A stretch of DNA of 64,000 nt from Streptomyces sp. HPF1205 (GTDB lineage Bacteria > Actinomycetota > Actinomycetes > Streptomycetales > Streptomycetaceae), in the NCBI RefSeq assembly GCF_020400825.1, contig NZ_JAINVH010000013.1, positions 151,165 to 215,164 on the forward strand, in the 5' to 3' direction. The position numbers and the translations under genes are program-made. A model generated the notes under the pieces. That model saw only the letters and a list, made by a program, of their open reading frames with translations, did no database searches and was not told the DNA's origin. Position 1 is the first letter of the stretch. Every line of letters begins with the position of its first letter. Positions 13,646 through 23,019 of this stretch are shown here, piece after piece.

Positions 13646-16057
13646 TCAGCTCCCGATGCGGGCGGCGATGATCGGGGCGAGGTGGTCGGTGATGATGCGG
13701 TGACCCGCGTCGGTGGGGTGCGTGCCGTCGGTGAAGTCGGAGGTGGTCAGCCAGCCGGTGGTGTCGACGTAGGAGACCCGGGAGTCGCCCGCGGCGGTGA
13801 GGGCGGCGACGGCTGCCTGGGTCTGGTCGGCGAAGCGGCCCTTGAAGGTCCGCATGGCGAAGATCCACGCCTGCGGGTAGGCGGCGCGGACCTCGTGCAG
13901 CAGGTTCGTGTACGCCGCCTGGAACTCGGGGGTGTGCACGCCGTGGCCGGCGTCGTTGGTGCCCAGGTTGATCACGACGGCGTTCGCGGTGTAGCGGGAG
14001 AAGTCCCAGCCGGGCTGGGGGGCGTTGGGGTTGAGCTTGGTGAACTGCTGTTCCAGGCCGACGCATCCGTCGGCGGTGGCGACCAGGCAGGCGCCGCCCT
14101 GGGCGATCTGGGTGTGGTCCGCGCCGAGGCGCTCGCCGGTCAGCCAGGCGTACGCGGTGCGGGCGTTCTGCGAGGTGGTGGTGCCGACGGTGATGGAGTC
14201 GCCGACGAACTCGATGAGCTTGTGCGGGTCCGGAGCACGGAAAGTCGTCGCTCCGCTGTCCAGGACCAGTCCCTGGAAGACGGCGTCACCGTGGTAGGAG
14301 CCCGCGACGACCTGGTAGTTGACCTGAAGGGTGTGGTTGCCGGCGGCCAGCGGGGACGGGGTGAGGTTCACCGTGCCGCTGACGTCGTTGTAGAAGGTCA
14401 CCGGTCCGCCGTCGATGCGGGCCCACAGGTCGATCGTGCCGCGCTGCCTGAGCGCCACGGTCCGCCCGGTGAAGCCGACGCGGTAGTACGCGCCTGCCCA
14501 GTACGGCGTGTACGCCGTCGTGGAGGAGGTGGTGTCCCAGCGTCCGACGAACTGGATGTTCTGGTCGCCGGGCTGCCCCGCGGCCGCCCGCGCGGTACTG
14601 GATGCGGCCAGTCGTGCGCTGATGAGGGGAGCCAGGCGGTTGGCGATCTTGGTGTGGCCGGCCTCGTTGGGGTGTCCGTTGCCGTCCTCGTAGTCGACGT
14701 TGTCCGTCAGCCAGCCGGTGGTGTCGACGTAGGTGACGTTGGAGTCGCCCGCGCTGTTGCGGGCGCTCACGGCGGCACGGGTCTCGTTGACGTAGCGCTG
14801 CTTGAACGTCTGCATCGCGAAGAGCGCGGCGTGGGGGTACTTGGCGCGGATGTCGGCGAGGAAGGTGGTGTAGGCGGCCTGGAACTGCGGCCCGGTCACG
14901 CCGTGGCCGATGTCGTTGGTGCCGAGATTGATGACGACCGCGTCGGCCTGGTAGCGGGAGAAGTCCCAGGCTTGCGTTCCGGTGCTGTCGGTCTGGAAGA
15001 ACTGACTGCTCTGCCCCACGCAGCCGGACTGCGCGACCAGGCAGTATCCGGCGCGGGCGATCTCCGTGTGGCGCATGCCCAGCAGTTCGCCGGTCTTCCA
15101 GCCGTACGAGTCCAGCGCCAGCCGGTCGGTGAGGTAGCCGGCCGTGATGGAGTCGCCGACGAACTCGACCAGCCCGGAGGGAACGGACGGCGTCACCGTG
15201 TGCGCTCCGGGATCCAGTACCAGCCCGTGGAAGGTGGTGTCGCCCGAGCGGTACTCGATGCGGAGGGTGTGGGTGCGGTCGGGCAGCGGCTGGGGGGTCA
15301 GGTCCACGGTGCCGCTCACGCCCGCGTAGAAGACGTCGGAGCCGCCGTCGATGCTGGCGTAGAAGTTGACCGCGCTGCCGGCCTTGACCTTCACCGTGGT
15401 GCCGGTGAAAGCCGTCTGCAGGTAGGCACCGGTCCAGGCGGGCGTGGCCACGGTCGCCGAGGTGGTCCACCGGCCCACGTACGCGATGTTGGTGTCGGAC
15501 ACCTCGCCGTCGTGCGCCTGGGTGCCGCCGCCGCCGGCGGTGGACCATTTCTGGTTGCCGCCGCCGTTGCACGTCCACAGTTCGACGGCGGTGCCGTTGG
15601 CGGTGCCGGCGCCGGTGACGTCGAGGCACAGGCCCGACTGGACTCCGGTGATCGTGCCGTCGGCGTTGACGCGCCACTGCTGGTTGGCGCCGCCGTTGCA
15701 GGTGTAGATGTCGACCTTCGTGCCGGGCGCGGTCTTCTTCTGGTAGGCGTCCAGGCACATGGTGCCGTTGAACACCCGCAGTTCACCGGCCGCGGTGGTG
15801 TCCCAGGTCTGACCGGCCTGCCCGTCGCAGTCCCAGATGTCCACCGCCGTCCCGGCGGTGGCCGTGCCGCCGGCGGCCTCCAGGCAGCGGCCGGAGGCTG
15901 AAGCGACCACCGTGGAGGTGGCCGCTCCGGCGCGGGCGGCGGTGTGCCAGCTCACCGCGACCGCCGCGGACACCGCCAGCAGTAGTGCGAGGAGAAGGCG
16001 CGCGGTGCGAGTGGCGGACGGCGTACGGGGAGCTTTCGGAGAAAGGGGGCCGTTCAT
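13646..16057 (-). CDS. Secreted bimodular SGNH carbohydrate esterase (CE2-like) with ricin-type CBM13
   Basis: An 803-residue exported protein; the ATG at 16057 follows GGAGG. Signal peptide ~1-46, then a ricin-type lectin domain ~47-170 with QxW repeats. Two homologous modules follow, each a beta-sandwich plus an SGNH/GDSL hydrolase domain. Module 1 has FVGDSITAG, INLGTNDIGHG and GHPNEAGH; module 2 has FVGDSITVG, INLGTNDAGHG and GTHPTDAGH, so both Ser-Asn-His sets look intact. Jelly-roll plus SGNH is the layout of CE2 acetyl esterases, which deacetylate xylan, mannan or cello-oligosaccharides. A perfect CebR-type operator upstream supports a role in plant polysaccharide breakdown. Confidence 0.88.
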   Translation of the reverse strand: MNGPLSPKAPRTPSATRTARLLLALLLAVSAAVAVSWHTAARAGAATSTVVASASGRCLEAAGGTATAGTAVDIWDCDGQAGQTWDTTAAGELRVFNGTMCLDAYQKKTAPGTKVDIYTCNGGANQQWRVNADGTITGVQSGLCLDVTGAGTANGTAVELWTCNGGGNQKWSTAGGGGTQAHDGEVSDTNIAYVGRWTTSATVATPAWTGAYLQTAFTGTTVKVKAGSAVNFYASIDGGSDVFYAGVSGTVDLTPQPLPDRTHTLRIEYRSGDTTFHGLVLDPGAHTVTPSVPSGLVEFVGDSITAGYLTDRLALDSYGWKTGELLGMRHTEIARAGYCLVAQSGCVGQSSQFFQTDSTGTQAWDFSRYQADAVVINLGTNDIGHGVTGPQFQAAYTTFLADIRAKYPHAALFAMQTFKQRYVNETRAAVSARNSAGDSNVTYVDTTGWLTDNVDYEDGNGHPNEAGHTKIANRLAPLISARLAASSTARAAAGQPGDQNIQFVGRWDTTSSTTAYTPYWAGAYYRVGFTGRTVALRQRGTIDLWARIDGGPVTFYNDVSGTVNLTPSPLAAGNHTLQVNYQVVAGSYHGDAVFQGLVLDSGATTFRAPDPHKLIEFVGDSITVGTTTSQNARTAYAWLTGERLGADHTQIAQGGACLVATADGCVGLEQQFTKLNPNAPQPGWDFSRYTANAVVINLGTNDAGHGVHTPEFQAAYTNLLHEVRAAYPQAWIFAMRTFKGRFADQTQAAVAALTAAGDSRVSYVDTTGWLTTSDFTDGTHPTDAGHRIITDHLAPIIAARIGS

Positions 16058-16230
16058 CACGCCTCCGGTGGCGACGCGTCGTGGGGGGATGGACTGGTCG
16101 TACGGCCCGGGTCACACATCCCGAGTCGTGGGGCGCCGGGCCGCCCGGGGCCCGGCGGTGTTTCCGCCCGGCCGGCGCCGCTTCCTGGTCATCGTGGTCC
16201 TCCAGGTGGGGTGAAAGGACCGCGCCGACG

Positions 16231-16244
16231 TGGGAGCGCTCCCA
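16231..16244. promoter_or_regulatory. CebR-type operator (14-bp perfect palindrome)
   Basis: TGGGAGCGCTCCCA is a perfect palindrome and matches the known Streptomyces CebR site exactly. CebR is a LacI-family repressor released by cellobiose or cellotriose. The site lies 174 bp upstream of the esterase gene start at 16057. It is the only copy of this palindrome I found in the window. Confidence 0.85.
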
Positions 16245-16445
16245 CTCCGACCCGAACATCAACCCAGATCGGTCCCGGCCCGTCAAGGGCGCGGGGCGGA
16301 GGCAATGGCCATGACCTGTGGATCGTGATCAGCGGGGGGTTGCGGGGATGCTGGGCCTGCGTCGACGGGTTCGACCACGTCTTCGGTGCCGTGATCGCCC
16401 GGGCAGGCCCGCGCGACGCCGATCCGTGCTTCCTGAGCGGTGCTT

Positions 16446-16481
16446 GTGTCGGTGGTCGTGTCGGTGGTCGTGTCGGTGGCC
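16446..16481 (+). repeat. Three tandem 12-bp repeats
   Basis: GTGTCGGTGGTC occurs twice exactly and a third time with one change, ending about 20 bp before the GTG start at 16500. It could shape the leader of the downstream gene or be simple slippage. Confidence 0.6.
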
Positions 16482-16499
16482 GGGCTTAGCATCCGTACC

Positions 16500-16985
16500 G
16501 TGCCCATCTACGATTACTATCGCGCCGCGAACCGCGACGACGCACATGCTCTGGCGGTCCTGCCGGGCGGCCCGATCGGCGGCCAGGACGCCGGCGCCGA
16601 CGTGCTGGCGCTGAAGAACCTCGATCCGCGCGTCGTGATGGGCCGGTTGCTCGCCATCATCCTCGACGTGGAGTGGTCACCCCGCCTCTACGAGTCGCAA
16701 TACATAGTGCCCGCCGGCCCGCAGCCGCAGGGCCCGGACATCCCCGAGGACTCGCCCTGGCTCGAAGGCCCCTGGGCAGAGGACCTCGGAGTGTTCTTCC
16801 GCGACGCGTTCGCCGACGTGGACGACGCCCGGCTTCCCGAGATCTGCGAGCGGTGGCTGACCATCGAGGAGTTCCGCGATGGTTACAGCGCCGAGTGGGC
16901 ACGTGAGGTCGCCGAGGAGTTCGTCGCGCTCGCCCGGCGCGCACGGGACGCGGATCAGTCGCTGTACTGCTGGATGTGCCTCTAG
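16500..16985 (+). CDS. Conserved-looking hypothetical protein
   Basis: A 161-residue protein from the GTG at 16500 (VPIYDYYRAANRDDA); a longer form from 16440 would begin with a repeat-encoded Val/Ser stretch and is unlikely. The protein is acidic and soluble, with no signal peptide or membrane span. It is rich in Asp, Glu and Trp, with a GGPIGGQDAGAD loop, LEGPWAEDLGVFF and a C-terminal CWMCL. The features resemble small Streptomyces proteins of unknown function with a DUF1877-like feel, but I do not recognise the family. Codon use looks genuine. Confidence 0.65.
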   Translation: MPIYDYYRAANRDDAHALAVLPGGPIGGQDAGADVLALKNLDPRVVMGRLLAIILDVEWSPRLYESQYIVPAGPQPQGPDIPEDSPWLEGPWAEDLGVFFRDAFADVDDARLPEICERWLTIEEFRDGYSAEWAREVAEEFVALARRARDADQSLYCWMCL

Positions 16986-17106
16986 GACACCGCGCGGCAC
17001 CGGCGAACGACGCGGCGGACCGCCGGCCGCCCCCGCGCTTCGCCGTTGCGGAGCCCGCGGACGGGTAAGCTCGCAAGCGGATCGGTCCGGCGGAGGAGGA
17101 TCACGC

Positions 17107-17433
17107 GTGCCCGGTGGGGACAGGTTCAGCGTCTACGGACGAATGACCGCATTGCCCGGTCGGCGTGAGGAGTTGATCGCCCTGCTCCTTGACGGGTTCC
17201 GCGCCGGTGGCGAGGACAGCGGCCTGCTCGCCTACAGCATCAACACGGCGTTCGACGAGCCGGACACGATCTGGCTGACACAGCTGTGGACCGACAAGGA
17301 AGCACACGACGCGGTCACCCGCTCCGAGCCGGTCGCGGCGGCGACTCGCCGGGTGCTGCCGCTCCTGGCTCACCAACCCGAGGGCTTTTACGGCCACGCC
17401 GTTCATGTGCACGGGCGGGTCACCGACTCCTGA
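17107..17433 (+). CDS. Putative quinol monooxygenase (ABM domain)
   Basis: A 108-residue protein from a GTG at 17107, with a very strong GGAGGAGGA upstream. One antibiotic-biosynthesis-monooxygenase ferredoxin-like fold is seen: VYGRMTALPGRREELIALL, then LLAYSINTAFDEPDTIWLTQLWTDKEAHDAV. YgiN-like ABM proteins oxidise quinols or polyphenols without a cofactor and act as dimers. It lies at the edge of the biosynthetic cluster and is convergent with the DMT exporter gene, so membership in the cluster is uncertain. Confidence 0.82.
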   Translation: MPGGDRFSVYGRMTALPGRREELIALLLDGFRAGGEDSGLLAYSINTAFDEPDTIWLTQLWTDKEAHDAVTRSEPVAAATRRVLPLLAHQPEGFYGHAVHVHGRVTDS

Positions 17434-17588
17434 CCCGGCGCTGGGCGATCACCTCGACGGCGCTGCCGTCGTTCCGTAGGGGCCGGCCAAGGTGAGAAGA
17501 CCGCCGTGTGCCGCCGGCTGATCCTGTCGTCCATCGGCAGCAGCCGCCCCGTGCGACGCCTCCGTGAGCGGGGTGCTGCGACGACCGG

Positions 17589-18434
17589 TCAGGACCAGGC
17601 CAGCAGCAGGACGCTGCACACCGCCAGGGTGACCCCGAGGAGCTGGACGCGGCGGATGCGTTCGTCCAGGACGGCGCGGGCCAGCAGGACCGTGCTGATC
17701 GGGTAGAGCGAGGAGAGCAGGCCGACCACGGCCAGGCTGCCGTGCTTGACCGCGATCAGGAACAGCGCGCTCGACGACATGTCCAGGAAGCCCGACAGCA
17801 CTGCCGGCCGGGCCGGCGCGCGGTCCATCCGCAGCGACGTGCCGCGCGCCGCGGCCATCACCAGCAGCAGGCTCAGGGACGCGCACCGCGCCCACACCAG
17901 CGGCCACATGCTGTGGTCGTCGGGTGTGCGGGACAGGAAGACGAAGAACGCGCCGAAGCCCGCACCGGCCAGCAGCGCCAGTGCCAGGCTGCGGGCGGTC
18001 TCGCGCCGGCCGCCCCCTGACCCGTCGTCACCGCCCAGCGAGACCAGCAGGACGGCCACCAGGGCGGCGCCCACGCCCACCACGGCCGGCGCCGAGAGCC
18101 GGTCACCGAGCGCGATGCCGGCCAGCACCGGCGCCGCGGCCGCCGCGGCGGCGGTCGTGGGGGCGACCAGACTCATCACCCCGCCGGCCAGCGCACTGTA
18201 GAGCAGGATCGCGCCCGCGCTGCCGCAGAGCCCGGCCAGCCCTCCCCAGAGGACGTCCTGCCGTCCGGTTCCGCTGGGTGAGACGAGGCCGACCAGGGCC
18301 AGCGCGGTGACCAGCCCCGCGGTGTTGGACAGGATCACGACCGCCACCGCGGAGGCCTTCTTCGCCGCCAGGCCGCCGGCGAAGTCGGCGGAGCCGAGCA
18401 CCATCGCCGAGGCGAGGGCCAGGAACACGTTCAA
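17589..18434 (-). CDS. EamA/DMT-superfamily transporter
   Basis: A 281-residue membrane protein. The best start is a TTG at 18434 with AAGGAG 9 bases upstream; a GTG at 18428 is the alternative. Ten hydrophobic segments form the two EamA repeats, with SADFAGGLAAKKASAVAVV at the start and SSLYPISTVLLARAVLDERI near the end of repeat 2. Family members export metabolites or amino acids by proton antiport. It is the last gene on the minus-strand side of the biosynthetic cluster, so it is the best candidate for product export or self-resistance. A hairpin precedes it. Confidence 0.85.
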   Translation of the reverse strand: MNVFLALASAMVLGSADFAGGLAAKKASAVAVVILSNTAGLVTALALVGLVSPSGTGRQDVLWGGLAGLCGSAGAILLYSALAGGVMSLVAPTTAAAAAAAPVLAGIALGDRLSAPAVVGVGAALVAVLLVSLGGDDGSGGGRRETARSLALALLAGAGFGAFFVFLSRTPDDHSMWPLVWARCASLSLLLVMAAARGTSLRMDRAPARPAVLSGFLDMSSSALFLIAVKHGSLAVVGLLSSLYPISTVLLARAVLDERIRRVQLLGVTLAVCSVLLLAWS

Positions 18435-18458
18435 CGGGCAGAACTCCTTGTCGTACAG

Positions 18459-18488
18459 TGCCGGGACGCCCGTGGCGGCGCCCCGGCA
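18459..18488 (-). terminator. Hairpin between formyltransferase and exporter genes
   Basis: TGCCGGGACGCC and GGCGCCCCGGCA pair over 12 positions with one mismatch across a 6-base loop, in the 68-bp gap. It may be a terminator or attenuator that lowers exporter expression relative to the upstream genes. Confidence 0.4.
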
Positions 18489-18502
18489 TGGCAGCGGCGC
18501 CG

Positions 18503-19450
18503 TCAGGGACGGCTGGTGAGGTAGCCGCCCATCTTCTTGAAGAAGTCCGCCCCGCTGTACTCCGAGCCGTCGTCGGTCCGCAGCCTGCGGACCACCAGGC
18601 CGTACTCCTGTCCGCTGCGGGCCTGCGGGCCGCAGACGACGGCGACGCCCTCGCCCTCCGGGCGGAACACCCGGCCGACGGTGCCGCCGTAGCGGTTCGG
18701 GGAGACCGCCGCCGACAGGATCCGCACGCGCTCGCCCTTGAAGTAGGCGAAGGCGTTCGGGTACGGGTCGACCTGCGCCCTGACCAGGTTCGCTATGTCC
18801 CGGGCCGGCCACGTCCAGTCGATGCGGCTGTCCTCCAGGGACCGCTTGTGGAAGAAGGTCGCCTGGGCGGGGTCCTGCTTCGTCCACTCGGTGCGTCCGC
18901 TGCCGATCAGGTCGAGCGACTCCAGCACCGCGGGCGCGAACAGGCCCAGCGTCTTGTGGAACAGGTCGGTGACGGTGTCCTCCTCGCCCACGTCGACGGT
19001 CTTCTGCACCACGATGTCGCCGAGGTCGAACTCCTCGTTCATGAAGTGCACCGTCACACCGACCTGCGGCTCGCCGTTGACCAACGCCCAGTTGAGCGGG
19101 GCGAAGCCACCGTAGCGGGGAAGCAGCGCGTCGTGGACGTTGATCGCGCCGTACCTGGCCAGGGAGTAGATCTCCGGCGCCACCCAGGTGCGCCAGTCGG
19201 AGGAGACCAGCAGGTCGGGCTGGATCCCGCGCAGCTGCGCGGCCACGCCCTCGTCGTTGGCGTACTTGCGTTCCAGTACCGGGATCCCGTGCTCCGTGGC
19301 GAGGTCGACGACCGAGTCGTTCCAGATCGTCTCGTACAGGTGGTTGCTCGACGGATGGGTGATGACCAGCGGCACCTCGTGCTTGGAGGTCAGCAGCGCC
19401 TCCAGAACCCGGTGCCCCCACGTCTGGTAGCCCATGAAAACCACGCGCAT
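18503..19450 (-). CDS. Methionyl-tRNA-formyltransferase-like N-formyltransferase
   Basis: A 315-residue protein from the ATG at 19450, which has GAGAGGA upstream. The N-terminal Rossmann-type formyltransferase domain has MRVVFMGYQTWGHRVLEALL, the catalytic INVHDALLPRYGG (Asn and His of the Asn-His-Asp triad) and EEFDLGDIVVQ (Asp). A short Fmt-C-like domain follows (~215-300). The family moves formyl from N10-formyl-tetrahydrofolate to an amine. Dedicated copies in NRPS clusters act on amino acids, as coelichelin CchA does on hydroxyornithine. Lying 25 bp after argG on the same strand, it probably formylates a pathway amino group rather than Met-tRNA. Confidence 0.85.
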   Translation of the reverse strand: MRVVFMGYQTWGHRVLEALLTSKHEVPLVITHPSSNHLYETIWNDSVVDLATEHGIPVLERKYANDEGVAAQLRGIQPDLLVSSDWRTWVAPEIYSLARYGAINVHDALLPRYGGFAPLNWALVNGEPQVGVTVHFMNEEFDLGDIVVQKTVDVGEEDTVTDLFHKTLGLFAPAVLESLDLIGSGRTEWTKQDPAQATFFHKRSLEDSRIDWTWPARDIANLVRAQVDPYPNAFAYFKGERVRILSAAVSPNRYGGTVGRVFRPEGEGVAVVCGPQARSGQEYGLVVRRLRTDDGSEYSGADFFKKMGGYLTSRP

Positions 19451-19475
19451 GTGCTCGTCCTCTCCTGCGGTCCTG

Positions 19476-20648
<1,173 letters not shown>

Positions 20649-20791
20649 CGGGTCTCCCGGGTCGGCGAGGTGCGTGGGGGAGCGGGCCCGCGGCGCCGCG
20701 GCACGAAGGTGCGGCGGCGCGGCAGGCCGGGGGAGCGGTGGCGCAGCGGTGTGGTGGTGCTCAGCGCACGGCGGTGCGGTGGCCCGGCGGC

Positions 20792-22351
20792 CTACGGCGT
20801 GGTGAGCGCCGCGGAGCCGTGCAGGGCGGGCAGCTCGGCGGCCACGGCGTCGAGCGTCTTGGCCAGTTCGGCGCCCTCGGCGATCTGGCGCGCGGCCTGC
20901 AGCGTGAGGGTGTGCGCGGTCTCCAGCCGCTGCCGCGTCTCCTCCAGCCACCGGCCGTGCTCGCGTACCGCGGCGCGCAGCTCGCCGCGCACGGCCTCCA
21001 CGCTGCGCGGCGACGTGCCGCCGGGGCTGGTGTAGCTGGTCACCGCGGTCCGCGGGTCGAAGATGTGCGCGAGCACCGCTTCCTCGACCGGGTGCCCGAG
21101 CCCGGCCAGGATCTCGGCCGACGCCGCGGTGTCACGCAGGGTGGACCCGCGCTTGATCAGCGCGGACACCAGGGAGCCGCTGACGTGGTGCGCCTCCCGG
21201 AAGGGCAGGCCGTGCTCGGAGACCAGGTGGTTGGCGAGTTCGGTCGCGGTGGAGAAGTTGTCCCAGCACAGGTCCTCGCCGCGCTTGCTGTCGAAGCGCA
21301 GGCCCCTGGTCTGGCCGGCGACGATGCGCAGCGTGGACAGGTAGGTGTCGATGGCGTTCCACAGGAACGGCTTGTCGTCCTGCAGGTCGCAGCTGTAGCC
21401 GAGGGTGACGCCCTTGGCCATGGTGAGCAGTTGGACGAGGGTGCCCGCGGTACGTCCGGCCCGGCCGCGGGTCAGCTCGGCGACGACCGGGTTCTTCTTC
21501 TGCGGCATGATCGAGCTGCCCGTCGCGTAGGCGTCGGGGACCTCGACCAGGCTGTACTCGTGCCCGCTCCACAGCACGATCTCCTCCGCCATCCGCGACA
21601 GGTTGTTGCTGCCGAGGGCGAAGGCCGCGGCGCCCTCGATGAGGTAGTCGCGCGCGCTGGTGGCGTCCAGGGCGTGGCTGAGCACCGCGCCGAAGCCGAG
21701 GAGCCGGGCGGTGAGTTCGCGGTCGAGCGGGAAGGAGGTGCCGGCCAGCGCGCAGGCGCCGAGCGCGGACTCGTCGGCGCGCTCGTACGCCCCGCGCAGC
21801 CGCCGGACGTCGCGCAGCAGCATGCTGGCGTGCGCGGTCTTCCAGAAGCCGACGGACACCGGCTGGGCGGCCTGGCTGTGGGTGTAGCCGGGCAGGATCG
21901 CCAGCAGGTCCTCCTCGGGGAAGGACAGCAGCTCCTCGACGAGCGCCAGGTTGGCGCTGACCGCGTCGAGGTGGACCCGCCGCAGGTACATCCGGGCGTC
22001 GGTCGACACCTGGTCGTTGCGGGAGCGGGCGGTGTGCATGTGGCCGCCTGTCTCGCGGCCGAGGTCCTCGATGACCATCTGCTCGATGTTGAAGTGCACG
22101 TCCTCCAGTTCGGGGCGGAGGGTGAGTTCGCCGCGCTCGTGCAGCTCCCACAGCCGCAGCAGCGCGCCGAGGATCGCCCGTGCGTGCTGCTCGGGGATGA
22201 TGTTCCGGCGGCCGAGCATCAGGACGTGGGCGATGTCCTGCCACAGGTCGGCGAAGACCAGCCGGACGTCCACGTCCGTGGTGAGCGTGTACTCGAGGAC
22301 CTCGGTGGTGATGTCCTCGTCGAACCGCCCGCCCCATAGCTTGTCTGTCAT
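20792..22351 (-). CDS. argH: Argininosuccinate lyase homologue, C-terminally extended
   Basis: A 519-residue fumarase/aspartase-superfamily lyase from the ATG at 22351. It starts canonically (KLWGGRFDEDITTEVLEYT). The catalytic loop GSSIMPQKKNP and the GYTHSQAAQP His motif are present. Two oddities: the usual HTGRSRNDQV is HTARSRNDQV, and the protein is about 45 residues longer than typical ArgH, with an extra C-terminal helical segment (GELRAAVREHGRWLEETRQ). In the family it splits argininosuccinate into arginine and fumarate. The changes may reflect a different succinyl-adduct substrate in this cluster. Confident on family, less so on substrate. Confidence 0.85.
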   Translation of the reverse strand: MTDKLWGGRFDEDITTEVLEYTLTTDVDVRLVFADLWQDIAHVLMLGRRNIIPEQHARAILGALLRLWELHERGELTLRPELEDVHFNIEQMVIEDLGRETGGHMHTARSRNDQVSTDARMYLRRVHLDAVSANLALVEELLSFPEEDLLAILPGYTHSQAAQPVSVGFWKTAHASMLLRDVRRLRGAYERADESALGACALAGTSFPLDRELTARLLGFGAVLSHALDATSARDYLIEGAAAFALGSNNLSRMAEEIVLWSGHEYSLVEVPDAYATGSSIMPQKKNPVVAELTRGRAGRTAGTLVQLLTMAKGVTLGYSCDLQDDKPFLWNAIDTYLSTLRIVAGQTRGLRFDSKRGEDLCWDNFSTATELANHLVSEHGLPFREAHHVSGSLVSALIKRGSTLRDTAASAEILAGLGHPVEEAVLAHIFDPRTAVTSYTSPGGTSPRSVEAVRGELRAAVREHGRWLEETRQRLETAHTLTLQAARQIAEGAELAKTLDAVAAELPALHGSAALTTP

Positions 22352-23019
22352 CGTGGCCTCTCTTCGCGTCCAGGCGCCTCCCGTCCAAGGGGGCCCACCG
22401 GACATGAGGAAGCGGTGCGGACGGCCGAGCAGCCGTCTGCCGCGTCGATAGGGGGGATGTCCCGAAAGCGGGCGCAAAGGGAGCTGCGGCCGTGCGCCGG
22501 TCGCGGTGCCCCCCGTGTGCCCCGCCGGGGAACACTGCCACGGGCGGGCGGCCCGTGGCTGCCGATGTGGCCTGCGTCACATGGGATGGTGCGGGCGAAT
22601 CGGCCACCGCCGGCGCACCCCAGTCGTCACTCCGATCACAACGTTTCGCCGTGTGCGCGGCCGGAGCCCACCGTGTGCCCTGCCCGCAGGCTCCGGACGC
22701 CGGCTCCGGACGCCTGTCCGAAGATGGCTGAATGCAATCGCCCGGTCATGTCCCGTAACCGGCGTGACGGCCCGGCGGGAGCCGGTCGGAGGCGCTCGGG
22801 CCGCCGACTTTCGGCATAACCATGCAGCCGTCCCCGGGGCCGGGTGCCCGGCTGCCCGCCCTGCGCGCCGGAAGTGCCCTCCCCTGTCCGAGTGGCGAGC
22901 CGTTCCCGCGGTGGGCGCGGTTCGCCTACGGACCCCACATAGTTGCGGTAGTGTGCATCACCATGCAGAGCCGGTTCGGTGCCCGCCGCCGGGCCCGGAT
23001 GACCGAGGGAGAAGCGGCC
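22352..23019. other. Divergent regulatory region between argH and argJ homologues
   Basis: About 670 bp without a supportable gene; apparent ORFs across it have poor codon use and no binding sites. It must contain promoters in both directions. The only recognisable element is an ARG-box-like inverted repeat at 22954-22967. Confidence 0.5.
22954..22967. promoter_or_regulatory. ARG-box-like operator upstream of argJ
   Basis: TGCAT-CACC-ATGCA is a perfect inverted repeat ending 52 bp before the argJ start. Streptomyces ArgR/AhrC boxes have TGCAT/ATGCA half-sites of this form. It suggests that this gene answers to arginine through the host ArgR. Confidence 0.55.
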
